A stretch of 64,000 nucleotides of DNA from Flectonema sp. DT1601 (lineage: Eukaryota; Euglenozoa; Diplonemea; Diplonemida; Diplonemidae): the NCBI GenBank assembly GCA_964019425.1, contig OZ025828.1, positions 310,001-374,000 of the forward strand. The letters are read 5' to 3'. Under the pieces are notes generated by a model, which was not told the origin of the DNA, made no database searches, and was given only the letters and a program-made list of their open reading frames with translations. Shown here piece by piece: positions 21,322 through 33,471 of this stretch. Position numbers and translations under genes: made by a program. Numbering within the stretch: the first letter of the stretch is position 1; the number at the start of each line of letters is the position of its first letter.

Positions 21322-23844
21322 CTAACTTGAAATATGAGGTCTACGAGGAGAGATGGCATTAGCTTGGTCTCTATGAGCCTGAGCCCTCCTTCGGGTTTCT
21401 TCAGCAGCTTTTCGGAGTTGTTCTGCGCGTTTGCGGAGGTCTTCACAATTAGCCATCGAGAGAGACATGTTTGAAATCGATGGCGATCTCTCCGTTGAAA
21501 GCTGTCGAGGAAGTGATGAGATCCCAGCACGTGAATACGATGGAATGACTTCCTCTAATCCCCTCCTTCCAAGATACCCAATTGCTGCTGATGGTTCTGA
21601 CATCTCACGATGTGATTCTGGTGGTACTTGTCGCTGCCTGTCATTATCATCACCACCTGTTTTAAATCTGTATTCCGGTGAACCAATTTGAGAATCATTC
21701 AAAGGAATGATATTTTTATCCACCGGTTGCTGTGATACACTTCTTCGATAACTCGGTTCACGAGATTGTGAATAAGAATCACTTCCAGGACGAGTATTGG
21801 AATTATTATTTAAAGGAACCTGTTGAGATATACTTCTATCACGAGAGGTAGCAGGTTCCCAATAGTGTTGTTGTTGCTGTCGATGATCTGGTTCTCTCAG
21901 AATTGGGCTATGAGGAGATGACATCTGAGGCCCACTTCTGTAGCTGTTCGACAGCTCACGTGGTGTTGAGAAGTTCGATTCCCGTCCAGTTTCTGGACCT
22001 CGAGACTTGCTGCGAATAGCAGCGTACGGTTTGAATTTATAATTTTCTCCATAACTCTCTCTGTCACCTCCTTCATCTAACTTTGATCTCTGTGGGCTAC
22101 CAACACCTTCGTAATATTGTACAACAGGTGATTGTGTAATATGAGAACGTGGGGAACCTTTATCATTTGGAGAAGAAATAAAATTCTGCAACCTTTCAGT
22201 GTGTAACGCCGCCTTGACTCTGTCATCACGAGACCGTTCGACTGCGGGAATTGTGGGTGAGAAACTTTCTAAAGCAAGTCGACTTGCCTGTTCTGAACCA
22301 GCAGCAAGTGCCTCAGCTCTCTCTTTTCCAATTTTTGAGGTTTTATTTTCATATTCCGCGTCAACTTCACTGATGAAGGTGTCGATCTCAGAAGCAACAT
22401 TCGAGTCAGATTCTGTACACAGAGACTCCTTCACATCTGAGATGGCTTTTTGTAGTTTTGCAACAATCTTAGCAGAGGCAGCCATAACGTCTTCCTTTAT
22501 GCTTGTAATGTCTTTGATATTAATCATACAACCAGTGACTCCAGCATGGTCCAGTGTGTTTTGAGACATTGTCATTCTCCAATGAGCGGCTTTGCTAGCT
22601 TCTTGTAGTTCTTCAAATCGATTAGCTAAAGTAAATAATCGAAGTTTTAATGATTCATATAACTTCTGAAAACACGTCAGGTGACCTTGCTGTTCTGTTT
22701 TCAATGTTGCCATAATCTTTTCTTGACTTGATGATATTGTTTGTCTGACCATTGCTATTTTTTCATTTCCGTTTTGCTGTAAGTCCTTTGCGTTATCAAC
22801 GACTGATTTTAACTTACCCTGCAAATGAGTTAAAAACGATTGATGTTGCTCATGTAAGTTGGTAATCGCTTGAGTCTGTGATCGTATCACGGAGTGCTCT
22901 TTTTTCATTTTCAAATGATTTTCTACTAAAGTTGATCTCCTATCTCCAATATCTGACATTCGTCTTGCTAATAAGTTTAAATCACTCAGAACTTGTTGGT
23001 GTTCGGCAGTATTTTCAGATATCTTTTCATTGTTATCATCTAAATCTGAATTTAAGACAGACAGAGACTTCTCCGCCATCAATATGTGTTGATCTCTTGA
23101 GTCGTTTATCTTTTCTAAGTCATCTGATAGTTGCATTAGTTTTGATTCGTATTCGATTTTAAAATCTCGAATTGAGGATGAAAATTTGCTGTGAGACATA
23201 TCAATATCTGATAAGACCGTGTCATCAAGATTTGTTGATAACTGAGTCAACCCAACCCTCTCTTGGTATAAGTGGTTCAATTCACATAAGACATCCGATT
23301 GATCACCCAAGTGTTGGTCTGCTATTGCAAACTCACCGTTCGTTTTCGACGTTGTATAACTTTTATAGTGATCTTCACTTAGTTTAGTAAAATAGTCAAT
23401 AGTGGGTGTCGATGACCTTAATTGGTTAGTTAATTGTGTTATCGAATGACTGAAATCAGAACTAGTTAGTTCTTTTAAATTTATCGTCGATTTTATGACT
23501 TGTTCTAAAATACTATCGGATGTCGGTATTGAGGTGGTTAAATTATTTCGTAAGTCAGTAATTACACTCAGGATACTATCCTTTCCATCGCTTGAAACCG
23601 ATTTTTCAATTTGTCGTAATTCTGTTTGCTTGAGAAGGAGTTCAGCAACTTCAGAGATGCATTCTGGTACAGCAATCCCCTCAGAAATAATTTCTCTGCT
23701 GCTTTTCTCTGACAGCTCAACGTCACCGTCAGCAGTTGCAGCATCTAAATCTAGACTTCCGTTGTGGATCCAACTTACTAAATTAGTTCTCAAATCTCTG
23801 ATACGAACCTCACGAGACGCCAAGCGTTGGAGCTCTGTCTCCAT
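21322..23844 (-). CDS. 840-aa coiled-coil protein with disordered tail
   Basis: An intronless frame. Residues 1-500 are strongly heptad-like and rich in Leu, Ser, Glu and Lys, with the sequence METELQRLASREVRIRDLR at the start. Residues 520-780 are a disordered Ser/Pro/Arg/Gln region with many RSPS-like and SPR motifs, suggesting phosphorylation. The last 50 residues return to a short charged helix (EDLRKRAEQLRKAAEETRR). It resembles a cytoskeletal or basal-body protein in build, but I recognise no family. Confidence 0.75.
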   Translation of the reverse strand: METELQRLASREVRIRDLRTNLVSWIHNGSLDLDAATADGDVELSEKSSREIISEGIAVPECISEVAELLLKQTELRQIEKSVSSDGKDSILSVITDLRNNLTTSIPTSDSILEQVIKSTINLKELTSSDFSHSITQLTNQLRSSTPTIDYFTKLSEDHYKSYTTSKTNGEFAIADQHLGDQSDVLCELNHLYQERVGLTQLSTNLDDTVLSDIDMSHSKFSSSIRDFKIEYESKLMQLSDDLEKINDSRDQHILMAEKSLSVLNSDLDDNNEKISENTAEHQQVLSDLNLLARRMSDIGDRRSTLVENHLKMKKEHSVIRSQTQAITNLHEQHQSFLTHLQGKLKSVVDNAKDLQQNGNEKIAMVRQTISSSQEKIMATLKTEQQGHLTCFQKLYESLKLRLFTLANRFEELQEASKAAHWRMTMSQNTLDHAGVTGCMINIKDITSIKEDVMAASAKIVAKLQKAISDVKESLCTESDSNVASEIDTFISEVDAEYENKTSKIGKERAEALAAGSEQASRLALESFSPTIPAVERSRDDRVKAALHTERLQNFISSPNDKGSPRSHITQSPVVQYYEGVGSPQRSKLDEGGDRESYGENYKFKPYAAIRSKSRGPETGRESNFSTPRELSNSYRSGPQMSSPHSPILREPDHRQQQQHYWEPATSRDRSISQQVPLNNNSNTRPGSDSYSQSREPSYRRSVSQQPVDKNIIPLNDSQIGSPEYRFKTGGDDNDRQRQVPPESHREMSEPSAAIGYLGRRGLEEVIPSYSRAGISSLPRQLSTERSPSISNMSLSMANCEDLRKRAEQLRKAAEETRRRAQAHRDQANAISPRRPHISS

Positions 23845-26053
23845 CTTCTTCTTTTTCTTTTTTTTTAGTTGTTTTAAATACTTTTAAAATAATTTGATGA
23901 CACATTAATTTGTTTTTTGTATCTACAAAACCCATTGTTTGGTAGAAAGAGTCTCGTAACTAAACCTGTTCCTTTATTAGGATTTTGGACCGGGTTGCGA
24001 ACAATGGGATTTCCATTATGTTGTAGCCTGATTGAGAGAGGAAAAAAAAAAAAAAAAAAAAAAACACCGATACTAACACAGAGACGGAAACTATTCCCAA
24101 ATTTATTTATCCCATCTGAGATTATTGGAAACAGGTTTTTTCGATAACTAAAAAAAAAAAACATATTTTAGTGATCATTCAGCGGTTGAAAGCCGATTAC
24201 GAAAGCTGATTCACTTTTTTTTTGGAGGAGAAAAAAAAAAACAAAGCATCAATTAAGGATTTAAAAAGTTTCCATCTTTAAATCAATTAAACGATGCAAT
24301 ACTACCACAGATGATTAGTTAATTTAATGTTGTGTGTTGTTGTTGTTTTTTTTTTTTTTTTTTTTAAATTTCAAGAAACCCTCCTACATTCGTTGCTATT
24401 ATTTGCTACAGTCGCAGCTGCAATACCTGGGCTGCTGATCAAAAAAAAGCAGTTAGCTTTGCTATTTATTTATTTTTTTTTTTTTTTTTCGTTATTATAA
24501 ATTTCCACATAAACCACCAGTGAGAACACTAATCTGTTTTGTGAAATGAAAACAAACAATCCCAGTCAGACTGTATGCTGCCAACAGTTTTTTTTTTTTT
24601 TTTTTTTTTAAAATGCCGGGAAGAAACCACATGCTAGTATAGTTCTTTTACTTTTCTTTGTCTGCTAGTATTCTATCTGAGAAAACTGGTAGTCTTTAAA
24701 ACAAAACTCATACAACAAAAAGGTTGTTTGGTATAGTAAAAAAAAAACAACAAAACTAAGTTAACCAGTTGTAGGGCAACTCAGAGACGGTTGTTTTTTG
24801 TTTTGTTTTTTTTTTTTTCTTTTTGTTTCTTTGAAAAATTCTTCTTCCAAAGAAAGCTAATTTCTTGGTGAGAAATAGCAAAAAAAAAAAAAAAAAAAAA
24901 AAAAAATGCTAGGCGTTGTTAACAACGTCACTTTGCAAAGCTAAAAAATTCTGAAAATCAAACCATGCATTTCTCTTGCTGTTGCCGGTGTTGGTTTCTT
25001 CTTGCTTTTTATTTTTGAACATTTTCCTTTAAGAAAACAAATAAATAAAATCAGTACCAAGGCCAGATTTTTACTGCATTGTCCTCCGACAAGAAATTGG
25101 CATGAAAATTATTTTTTCTCGTCCAAGCTGATAAAAGGCAGATTTGGTGGGAGGAAGAAAAAAAAAAAAGAGGAGCAGGAGGAGCAGAATAACCAAATCA
25201 ACACTTTTCTTATCGACAATACAGAAATAAAAACACACGCACTCCACAATAATCATTAAGAAAGTCATAACCAATTAAATTAACACGATGGGAAGACCAT
25301 CTGTTAGAGATCTGCTTATGAGACAGAGGAGATAAAAATGGAGAAAGGGGATAACACGTTTTGTTCTTTATAGAGGTTGTACGAAATTACTTTTCCGTAC
25401 TGACCACGGAGGTAACCACAACCTTGTGAGGTTGGCAAAAGAAGGGGGGGAAAAAAACCCCCCTTTCAGGTAATATTATCTGCGTACGCTTAACAATGTT
25501 GGTACAAATTGCGGGTTTCAGGTGTCCTGAAACAAGCTGTTAGTTAGTATTTTGACGTTTTTTTTTTTTTTTTTTTTCCCACACCTTCAGATGACTCGGG
25601 GAAATAAAAAAGAGGGGAATATCCGTTTAGCACGTTTTTTGAAACCCAAACAACGTCTCAAATTTTTAAAAAAAAAACCGACGTTTTCCTTTGAACAGAA
25701 AGCGCCTACTCAGCCCAACTGGTGCTGGCAAACGACAAAAAAAAAAAGAATTTTAATGATGCGTTACGCGCAACGTTTTTTTATTTATTTTTTTTTTTTT
25801 TTAAGTATTTTTTTTAACAAAAAGTGTTTTTTTTTCATCTTTAAAGATGACTCAGAAAAACTTAATAATAATTTTTAAAAAATCGCTCCTCTGGTTCAGA
25901 CGAACAGAAGAGTAGGGACAGTGGGTAACAAGAGCAATGCTTAACATTCATCGGGAAAAAAAACAACCGACGCGCTCCTCAGAAGCTGAAGAATAGCTGC
26001 CCGAATACAACAAGAATGCTTTTCTCTTCTCAATTGACATTAAAAGACAGAAA
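23845..26053. other. 2.2-kb gene-free interval containing one retroelement tail
   Basis: No gene is supported between the coiled-coil gene and PGK. The stretch has repeated T and A tracts of 15-28 bases. The one recognisable item is a 91-base retroelement 3' end with its poly(A) at 24588-24700 (listed separately). Confidence 0.5.
24588..24700 (-). mobile_element. 5'-truncated retroelement tail matching the USP-bearing LINE
   Basis: On the minus strand this is about 91 bases followed by 22 A residues (24588-24609). The body matches 53377-53468 with about five mismatches, and both copies run straight into poly(A) at the same point. This is the pattern of two target-primed insertions of one non-LTR family, one of them truncated to its last 90 bases. 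No clear target-site duplication is seen. Confidence 0.75.
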
Positions 26054-27781
26054 TTAACATTTCTTAATGTAGGCAAAGGCAGCAACGACAGCAACAGAGA
26101 CAACACCCTGAACGATGATTTGATTAACGATGCTACCAGACTGTGATTTGAGACTTTTAATTTCTTCTTTAAGTTCATTAATGGCGTCTAAAACAGAAGT
26201 GTCTGAAGGGATTGCGACTGTTTCTTCCGGCATGTTGTCGAGGGAGGCAATTCCAGGTAGCTGCTTACCTTCAAGCAGTTCTAACGATGCACCTCCTCCG
26301 GTAGAGATGTGCGATATTTGAGTTGAGTATCCAGACATCTCTGCTGCTGAAGCAGAGTCACCACCTCCAATGATAGTCATGCCTGAGTTCTCAGCCAACG
26401 CTTTCGCAACATCGAAGGTTCCCTGAGCGAAGGTTGGAATTTCAAATACACCCATTGGTCCATTCCAAACAACTGTTTTACATCCAGCGATAGCATCACA
26501 GTACAGCTTTCGGGTCTTTGGTCCGATGTCAAGTGCCATGTGGGTCTCAGGAATGCTTTCGTCATCAGTCACAAGAGGTTCGTCAGTCGCTTTAAACTCT
26601 GTGTGAGCAACGTGGTCGAGAGGAATGAACAACTCAACACCACATTGTTCTGCTTTTATCATCAGAGCCTTTGCCATTTCTAAGATGGTGTCAGTCTGCT
26701 CACCGTACTTGTCAGTGAAGCTCTGACCCTTCTCACAGTATGACTTACCAATGCTGTATCCCTTTGCCTTTAGGAATACGTAAGCCATGGCACCACCGAT
26801 AAGAAGTTTATTAACCTGAGTGACTAGATTCTCAAGTACTTTAATCTTGTCACTGACCTTTGATCCTCCAACAATCGCGCACATTGGTCTTTGAGGACTT
26901 GTGAGAGCCTTCGCAAAGGAATCGGTTTCTTTCTTCATAAGGAAACCAGCAACACCGTGTCCGAGGATCTTTGGAATTCCAGTTATAGAAGCAGCGTCAC
27001 GATGAGCAGTTCCGAAAGCATCACATACGTAGTAGTCACCATATGAAGCTAATACTTCAGCCATTCTTAATCTGTCAACTTCCTTCTTACTGTTCTCTTC
27101 CTTATAAAATCTAACATTCTCCAACAGAAGGACTTCTCCAGACTTTAGGCCTTCCACTTGTTGAGTGCAGTTCAGGCAGTCAGGTGCGAATTCGACTTTC
27201 TTTCCCAAAAGTTCACCAAGTCTGATTGCTACTGGTTCGAGGGTGTTCTCTTCTTCGTATCCATTGTACTTACGGAGGAATACGAAATCATTTTCCTTCT
27301 TATTCTTCGCTGACCACTTGTCGAGAAGATCAGTCTTTTGCTGTTCAGGAAGCCCAGAGAAGAAATGAGTTTTTCCGTGTCCTTCACCAAGTGGAGGAGA
27401 TGACTTCCAAGAAGATGGATAGGATTTCTTGTCAGCAACCTGTTCGAGAATCCAGACCTTGTCTTCAGAAGAGAGGACAGCAAAGAAAGCTGCCTTACCA
27501 CGACCTTTTTCTGCAACCCAAGTTCGGATCCGGTTTTCGTGAACGTGTCCTTGAGAAGAATCCTTCATTTGAACACCACTTGGTCTTCCCAAGTGACTCA
27601 TAATAATACAAATCCCTCCTTGATCAATTATCTTTCTTATTGTTGGTAGCGCACTTCTAATTCTGTAGTCGTTTTGAATATCTCCATTTTTAATTGGAAC
27701 GTTGAAGTCAACTCTCACGAGAACTTTCTTCGATTTGATCGGCCAAAGCGAATCAACTCCTTTCTTTAATTGGAGAGACAT
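26054..27781 (-). CDS. PGK: Phosphoglycerate kinase with N-domain insertion and C-terminal membrane anchor
   Basis: A 575-aa intronless protein. PGK hallmarks are RVDFNVP (23-29), SHLGRP (62-67), LLLENVRFYKEE, VVWNGPMGVFE and the nucleotide-binding GGGDSASA. It interconverts 1,3-bisphosphoglycerate and 3-phosphoglycerate with ADP/ATP. About 85-90 extra residues lie between the SHLGRP loop and TLEPVAIRL (about 70-180). They contain two related segments with pattern GxGKxxFFxxL. From memory, the 56-kDa glycosomal PGK of trypanosomes has an insertion of about 80 residues at this place. The C-terminus adds a linker and a hydrophobic helix (about 552-571) ending YIKKC, which suggests membrane anchoring. 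No PTS1 tripeptide is present. Confidence 0.92.
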   Translation of the reverse strand: MSLQLKKGVDSLWPIKSKKVLVRVDFNVPIKNGDIQNDYRIRSALPTIRKIIDQGGICIIMSHLGRPSGVQMKDSSQGHVHENRIRTWVAEKGRGKAAFFAVLSSEDKVWILEQVADKKSYPSSWKSSPPLGEGHGKTHFFSGLPEQQKTDLLDKWSAKNKKENDFVFLRKYNGYEEENTLEPVAIRLGELLGKKVEFAPDCLNCTQQVEGLKSGEVLLLENVRFYKEENSKKEVDRLRMAEVLASYGDYYVCDAFGTAHRDAASITGIPKILGHGVAGFLMKKETDSFAKALTSPQRPMCAIVGGSKVSDKIKVLENLVTQVNKLLIGGAMAYVFLKAKGYSIGKSYCEKGQSFTDKYGEQTDTILEMAKALMIKAEQCGVELFIPLDHVAHTEFKATDEPLVTDDESIPETHMALDIGPKTRKLYCDAIAGCKTVVWNGPMGVFEIPTFAQGTFDVAKALAENSGMTIIGGGDSASAAEMSGYSTQISHISTGGGASLELLEGKQLPGIASLDNMPEETVAIPSDTSVLDAINELKEEIKSLKSQSGSIVNQIIVQGVVSVAVVAAFAYIKKC

Positions 27782-28224
27782 GATTGGTGAAGAAAAGAAA
27801 AAGGATCTGTTAGTTAATTAAATATAAAAAACGGTAGACAGGCGTAGTTTTTTTTTTTCACAGGCTGAAACATGTAATTGTTAGTTGTTTGAGAAAGGAG
27901 GGAATCTACTCACTAAGTCCGATACCATTATTTTGATTGTTAAGTTTCGTTCCCTTGGGGAAAAAAAATATAAAATTTTCTTTAAAAAAAAAAAAAAAAG
28001 TGAATAACAATGAAAATAGTATTTTATTTATTTTTCTTCGAAAGTTGATGACAAAAAGGACCGTTTCTCCCCTTCCCCCATCCCCTTCGTCCTCAATAAA
28101 ACACTAAGGACTACAGATAAAGAATAAAAGTAGCTTTCGATAATAAACACTATTTGTACGAATTCGTAATAACTGATTGAATGGAGCTCTTCTTACAAAA
28201 GTCTTCTAATTTTTTTTTCGAAGA
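27782..28224. other. Intergenic interval upstream of PGK
   Basis: Gene-free. It contains T and A tracts at about 27848-27859 and 27984-28000 and a C-rich patch near 28060-28085. It should hold the PGK 5' leader and the 3' UTR of the 1332-aa gene. Confidence 0.45.
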
Positions 28225-31200
28225 CTACAAAGTGCTCAGCGGCTGTTGAAGATCCTCAAAGTTGTAAGTAGACTGTTTTTTTTTTTTTTTTTTTTTCCCG
28301 GGGGAAAAAAAAAAGTTTCGGAAGGGGAAAAAATTTGCTCACATACCGGATTCTCTTCAATAGGATGTTCCCATCTATTGTCTCTGGTCGGAGAGACGTC
28401 AAAACGTCCTTTACCAGAATTGAGTTGCCAAGAATCAAATCGACGTCTACGAATTGCTAATCCAATAGGAGTATGTTGTGATACACCAGATGACGCATCT
28501 TTCCAACATCTGATTTCAGTCGGGAGTTGAACTTGTTCTTCAGTTGTCTTTTGCGGTATTGGTTTATCGATACCAACACGGTCTTTCTCTTTGTAGTCAA
28601 ACTCATTTCTTAACACTTGCGACAAAACACAGTGATTAGTGTGTGCTCCATTTATAGCATCTGCACATATCCCTGCTAAGTGATGAAGCTGTAGGGAAAT
28701 CTCATCAGGAATATCACACTCAACGGAAGTGTTTGCGCAGAGAGTTTTTAGTTGTCCTAAAATCTGAACACCATCTTCCCCCATTGGAAGTCCAACCCTC
28801 TGTTTGTTGATTATGTGGAGGTTTGGGGGTGATAAAAGTTAAAGGTTTATAATAATTTAATTAAACACATACCGTCTCACCAAGTTCAAGTCCCCATCGA
28901 CGTTCATTAAACCGAACAGAAGTAACTACTTCCTTAGACCCCTGAACAGAGAGATGTAGTGAGGAATCTGTTTCTGTAATCTCAACAATTTGATCATTGA
29001 GACGATCAGTAAATTGAATTGCTGTAGTGGAATCAGACGTGAGATCAGTATTCAGAGGTACTCTCATCCTCTTTATATCTTCATTAAGAACAAGTGAACT
29101 AACATAACCAGTACCCTCATATTGAGCTGTTGCGAGGGGTGTTCCGCCATTCGTCGCTAAATTAGCTATTTTCGTATCCAAATATTGAGAACGATCTCCA
29201 GCCGCGGTTTCCAACAATTCCCGATCATAGGCAAACCAGAAATGTGAATTAGATGTCATCATCTCTGTGAGAGAAGGTTTTGATTTTATCCATTCCAACA
29301 TACTACTTCCAGGATTTTGAATCTCCCAAAACTGTTTTAGTAGTGGAGCGTTTCTTGATATGAATTCATCAATCGGACTGTTTGGGTTAGTCGAAAACAT
29401 ATTAGCCAGCTGGTACTTCAGAACGTCGATATGAACAAACGGCATAGTACCCGAACTCTGTGGGATATCCGAAGCCAATCCAATGATATCACTTCCCAAT
29501 TCAGTCTCAGATTGTAGTGTGAAATAGATTCCCTTCGTTTTTAAGAATTTTATTATTTCAGGTACCTCTTCAGGTATCAATAAAACTCGTTTTCCGTCCA
29601 ATTCTGAAAGAGGAGGTTTTCCAGATCTCTGAGATTTGATATACTCATCGACGTATTGGTTCATATTTGTGTTTATTGAAAATACTTCTGATTCCCCGAC
29701 TTTAGCGAAATCGTCGCTGTAAATAGCAATTTTGTATTGTCCAGTTTGTGAAAGAGGTAGGACGATGTTAGTTGATCCCGTGTTTGATGAAGTTTTTAAG
29801 ACCTTCACGGCATCCCAGGAATCAACTTTGATAGCATCACTCAGTTTATCAGTCGATGATGTTAGTGAACTGAGTGTTCCATTTGCAATAGACTCAGCGA
29901 GACGAGTGGCTACCTCATCAGATCCAAACAGGTGTTCAGACTTCTCTAGATGAGAGTTTACAATATATTTCCCAACATTATCAATAATAGTATGCAGTCG
30001 TAAGTCTTCTGGATTATTACTTTGAGAGATGGCGTTGATGTTTTCTCTGGAGTCGATTAGTTCGGTTAAAAGAGAATCATCAGATTGCTTAAGGAGAACA
30101 ACATGAACGGGATACTCATTCTCAACTTCGTAGTTAACTTCAATTTCTTTAAGAGCTTTGTTTTGTAGATGTTTGTGATATGATTTTACAACAGCCCATT
30201 CTCGTCGGGTTTCGGTTCTGTTGTCATCCATCTCATCTGTCCCGTCTATAGAGTTTATGTGAGTCATCACGTCGTCTATGAGATTATTGTCGTCTGAAAT
30301 ACGATTTGCTGCACTAGTCTGAGACGATACGTAGTCCGCATAGATTTGTTCTTTTTTCTCAAGAGAAGGCTTCGAAACACCATACACTGATGACGGTGTC
30401 CAATCCCAAGTAACTTCGTATTGTTTCCCTCCCTCAGCAGTGTTGTTTTCTGTTGTTATTTTTACATTTTTTATTTCAAAATGTTCTTCTGAACCAGAAT
30501 TCAACTCAGATTCCATTTCAGCAGTCGCTTTACGGCGGAGGATTCCAACACAAGTTTCAATGTCTTTGACGTGACTTTTAACCAAATCAATCGCCAGATT
30601 TTGATTTTGATACGAAGCATCTCCCAATCGAAGCTGCCTGACAATGGCCCACGCAGATGCGTCTTTTCTGATCTGTTCTCGGGAGTTGGAAGACGAGTTC
30701 GAATTACTCCAATCTCTCGACCGATTTTTTAAAAATAATTCCGCAATCTGCGCACTCAAATCTGTCACATCTTCATCTCCAGAACTTATTATTTCCTTTG
30801 AAAACGAACCTGACTCGAGGTATCTCTGCATTGCCTTTTGTGCATTAAAGAACGAAGTAGTCATGTTTAAGTTGTAGTTTGGTATGTTGCTACAGTTGAT
30901 TAAACATCTCAGAAATTGATAGAAAGGAACAGAACCAGATGTACTAGTGTACAAGTATTCAAAAACTGTTCTAATATGTGAAATGTGATCACTAATTAAG
31001 CTTTGAACGGCTTCGTAAAATGGAAGATTAGCAAACCGAGCAGCCAGTAGTAACTCGGGTTCGTAAACGTCGAGTTTTTGTGGAAGAATGAACTGGTCTA
31101 TGAAATGCCAACGAAGCCACTCAGACAAAGGAATCTCATCTTTTCCAGTTGGAGAAATATTCTTATCCATTATAGACTGGATGTCAAGCCTCTCAATTTC

Positions 31201-32370
31201 CCAGTCGTCATCATCGTCTTTTTTCTCTCCACTAGAATCACCTTTTAACGCCCACTCCTGTACCTCAGACAAAACAAGTTTAGCCTTGAGTATTGGGTTC
31301 GTGGGATCAAAATTTCCTGCGGAAACCAATCTATTGTATCTCTTCTCTAGGATAGCCGCATAATCTCCGTATAAGTGTTCTATTTGTGTTAATGTTGATA
31401 AAATTTCGTCTTTTGATAAATTTAAAAACACCTTTAAATGACTTTTAAAAGAAGGATCGATCTCGTGCTCATTAATCAATGCTTCCCAAAATCCCTTTGG
31501 TCCTCCTTCGGAATACGCATCTGCCAGTTTTGGAAGTGCTTCGTCAGTTAGTAGTTCTTCTGGTTGTATTCTGTGATTGAATTCAGCAGAAAACCATTCA
31601 TACTTAGATTCTATTTTGGTATTTATTTTTAATTGTTGAAGCAACTCGTCACATGCATATCCAGAAGCAGTTGCTTCACAGAGGTCTGATAGAAATTTAT
31701 TCGCTTCCAAAAACGATCCTGTCGTACGAAGCGACTTTGATAAATTCTCAACAATCTCTGGAAAGTCGAATCCGTTAACAGAAAATTGTGATGATGTTAA
31801 TCTTTGATAACGTGAAGAGAGTTGTTGTAACTCATGTGGTGGAATAGCCTGTCGGAATGACATCTGTCCAGGTTTATAGTGAGGTAAAGACTTAAATGCG
31901 ACGTCAAGAGGATTGTCGCTTGATAGAATGCCGTGAGGGTCTACCTTCGCTTTTTCCTCCTCAGCTGAAGGAAGATTTTGCGGTATCCGTCCACTCCTTA
32001 AATAATATTCAAGAAGTTGTGCTCCTGACCAATGTTCTCTAAATAATCCCAAGTCATGTTCGTCTTTACTATTCCATTTTGGTAGTGATTCTGGTTCACC
32101 TTTTTCTTCCATTTCTTTTCTCCATGACATAATTTGTGTTCTTTGTCTTCGCTCTTCATCTCTTGTTAGTTCGTCTGTGTTTGACTTATCTAATTTCGGA
32201 TCTCTAACCTGCTTATGATCTTTATGAGTAGCATAGTCCGGTAGCCTATAATAAAATTGTGCAAACGACGACGGATTCGCAGTACCAGAGTCTGGTTTTG
32301 GATATAAATTCAGATAACTTCTTCGTTGAGTTCGTTGTGACGGTGACAACCCTCTCTTTGCCTGTTGCAT
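28225..32370 (-). CDS. Unknown 1332-aa protein, three exons, probably organellar
   Basis: Exons are 28873-32370, 28347-28799 and 28225-28272, all GT-AG with GTATGT donors and one continuous frame. The start ATG at 32370 follows a pyrimidine-AG site (CACCTCTCAG) about 15 bases upstream, suitable as a splice acceptor for a leader. The N-terminus is basic and Ser/Gln-rich (MQQAKRGLSPSQRTQRRSY), consistent with mitochondrial targeting. The next 500 residues are mostly helical and contain a segment LLEYYLRSGRIP. The later part is beta-rich and acidic. The C-terminus has a basic patch IRRRRFDSW and a short WEHPIEENP motif. I recognise no domain. Size and lack of known folds recall lineage-specific organellar ribosome or assembly proteins, which is a guess. 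Confidence 0.7.
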
Positions 32371-32798
32371 TGTGAGGAATCGACCCTGAGAGGTGGAAAA
32401 AATAATATATGTCACGGAGGTAAAAATAATACATCTAAATTGGAAGGCTAATACTAAATTCCTTTTCTTCAATTTAATTTTTTTTTTTTTTTTTTTTTTT
32501 GGGTCAGAAAGCTATCTGGCAAAGACTGCTGAGAAAGTCCGAAGAAAGGGCAAAGACCACACCGTCAGGTGTGCACAGGGATAGTAGTAATATTTTTTTT
32601 TTTTTTTTTCCTTTGACAACCCCAAGAGTAGTACACAATTTAAGAAGCAATAGGGTAGGATGATGTAATCTATTGTATTTGGATTTGAATGCGTTCTTCT
32701 TATATCTGACCAAATCAGAATTCTAACAATCTTAGTTTGTGTTGGGAAAAAAAAAATTAACTTGAGTCACCGTTCGCAGGCAGTTTTGACTTTGTGAA

Positions 32799-32833
<35 letters not shown>

Positions 32834-33471
32834 TATAAAATAAAGGGCAAACCCCTAAAAGGTTTTTCCCTAAAATAAAATAACAAAATGAAGGGGGTAA
32901 AATACATATATAGCACACCGCAGACGACATAATTCGAGTCTATGAGAGGGAGGGAGAGTTGAGTGTATGTGAAATAGCAAGGCAAGAATAAGATTCACGA
33001 GTAAAAAACGCTTTGTGTTTGTTTCTTCTAATTTGTTTTTCTGTGCACGAAAAAAAAAGAAAAAAAAAAAAAAAGAAAAAAAAAAGAACACCGTGAGAAG
33101 TTTTTACCTTTTTCTGCATCCAGCTAAATAATGGTCCGTCATAACAATAAAATTAAATTTTTTTTAAAAAAAAAAAAAAAAAATATAACGAAAAAAAAAA
33201 AAAAAAAGAAATCAATTGTGTATTCAAGAGCAATGTCTAAACCGAGCATAAGGTAGTAAGAGAAAAGAGAAAAAATAAATAAATAAGTAAATGGCACACA
33301 AAAAGAAAACGAAAAAGCACAGTATGTGAAGCAAACAGTCTCTTTGAGAAGCGTATAAAACGGGTATAAAAAACAAAAAAAAAGACTATTGGGGTTCAAT
33401 ATAAGATAGTACAGGTGAGGTAAGTGGAGGCGGAACAATAAGAAAACGACTCGCCATCTCACCGCCATCCT
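32371..33471. other. 1.1-kb gene-free interval
   Basis: No gene is supported. Long homopolymers lie at about 32479-32500, 32593-32609, 32801-32830 and 33057-33085. A purine-rich region with A-rich repeats runs 33170-33400. It should contain the 3' UTR of the next upstream gene. Confidence 0.5.
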
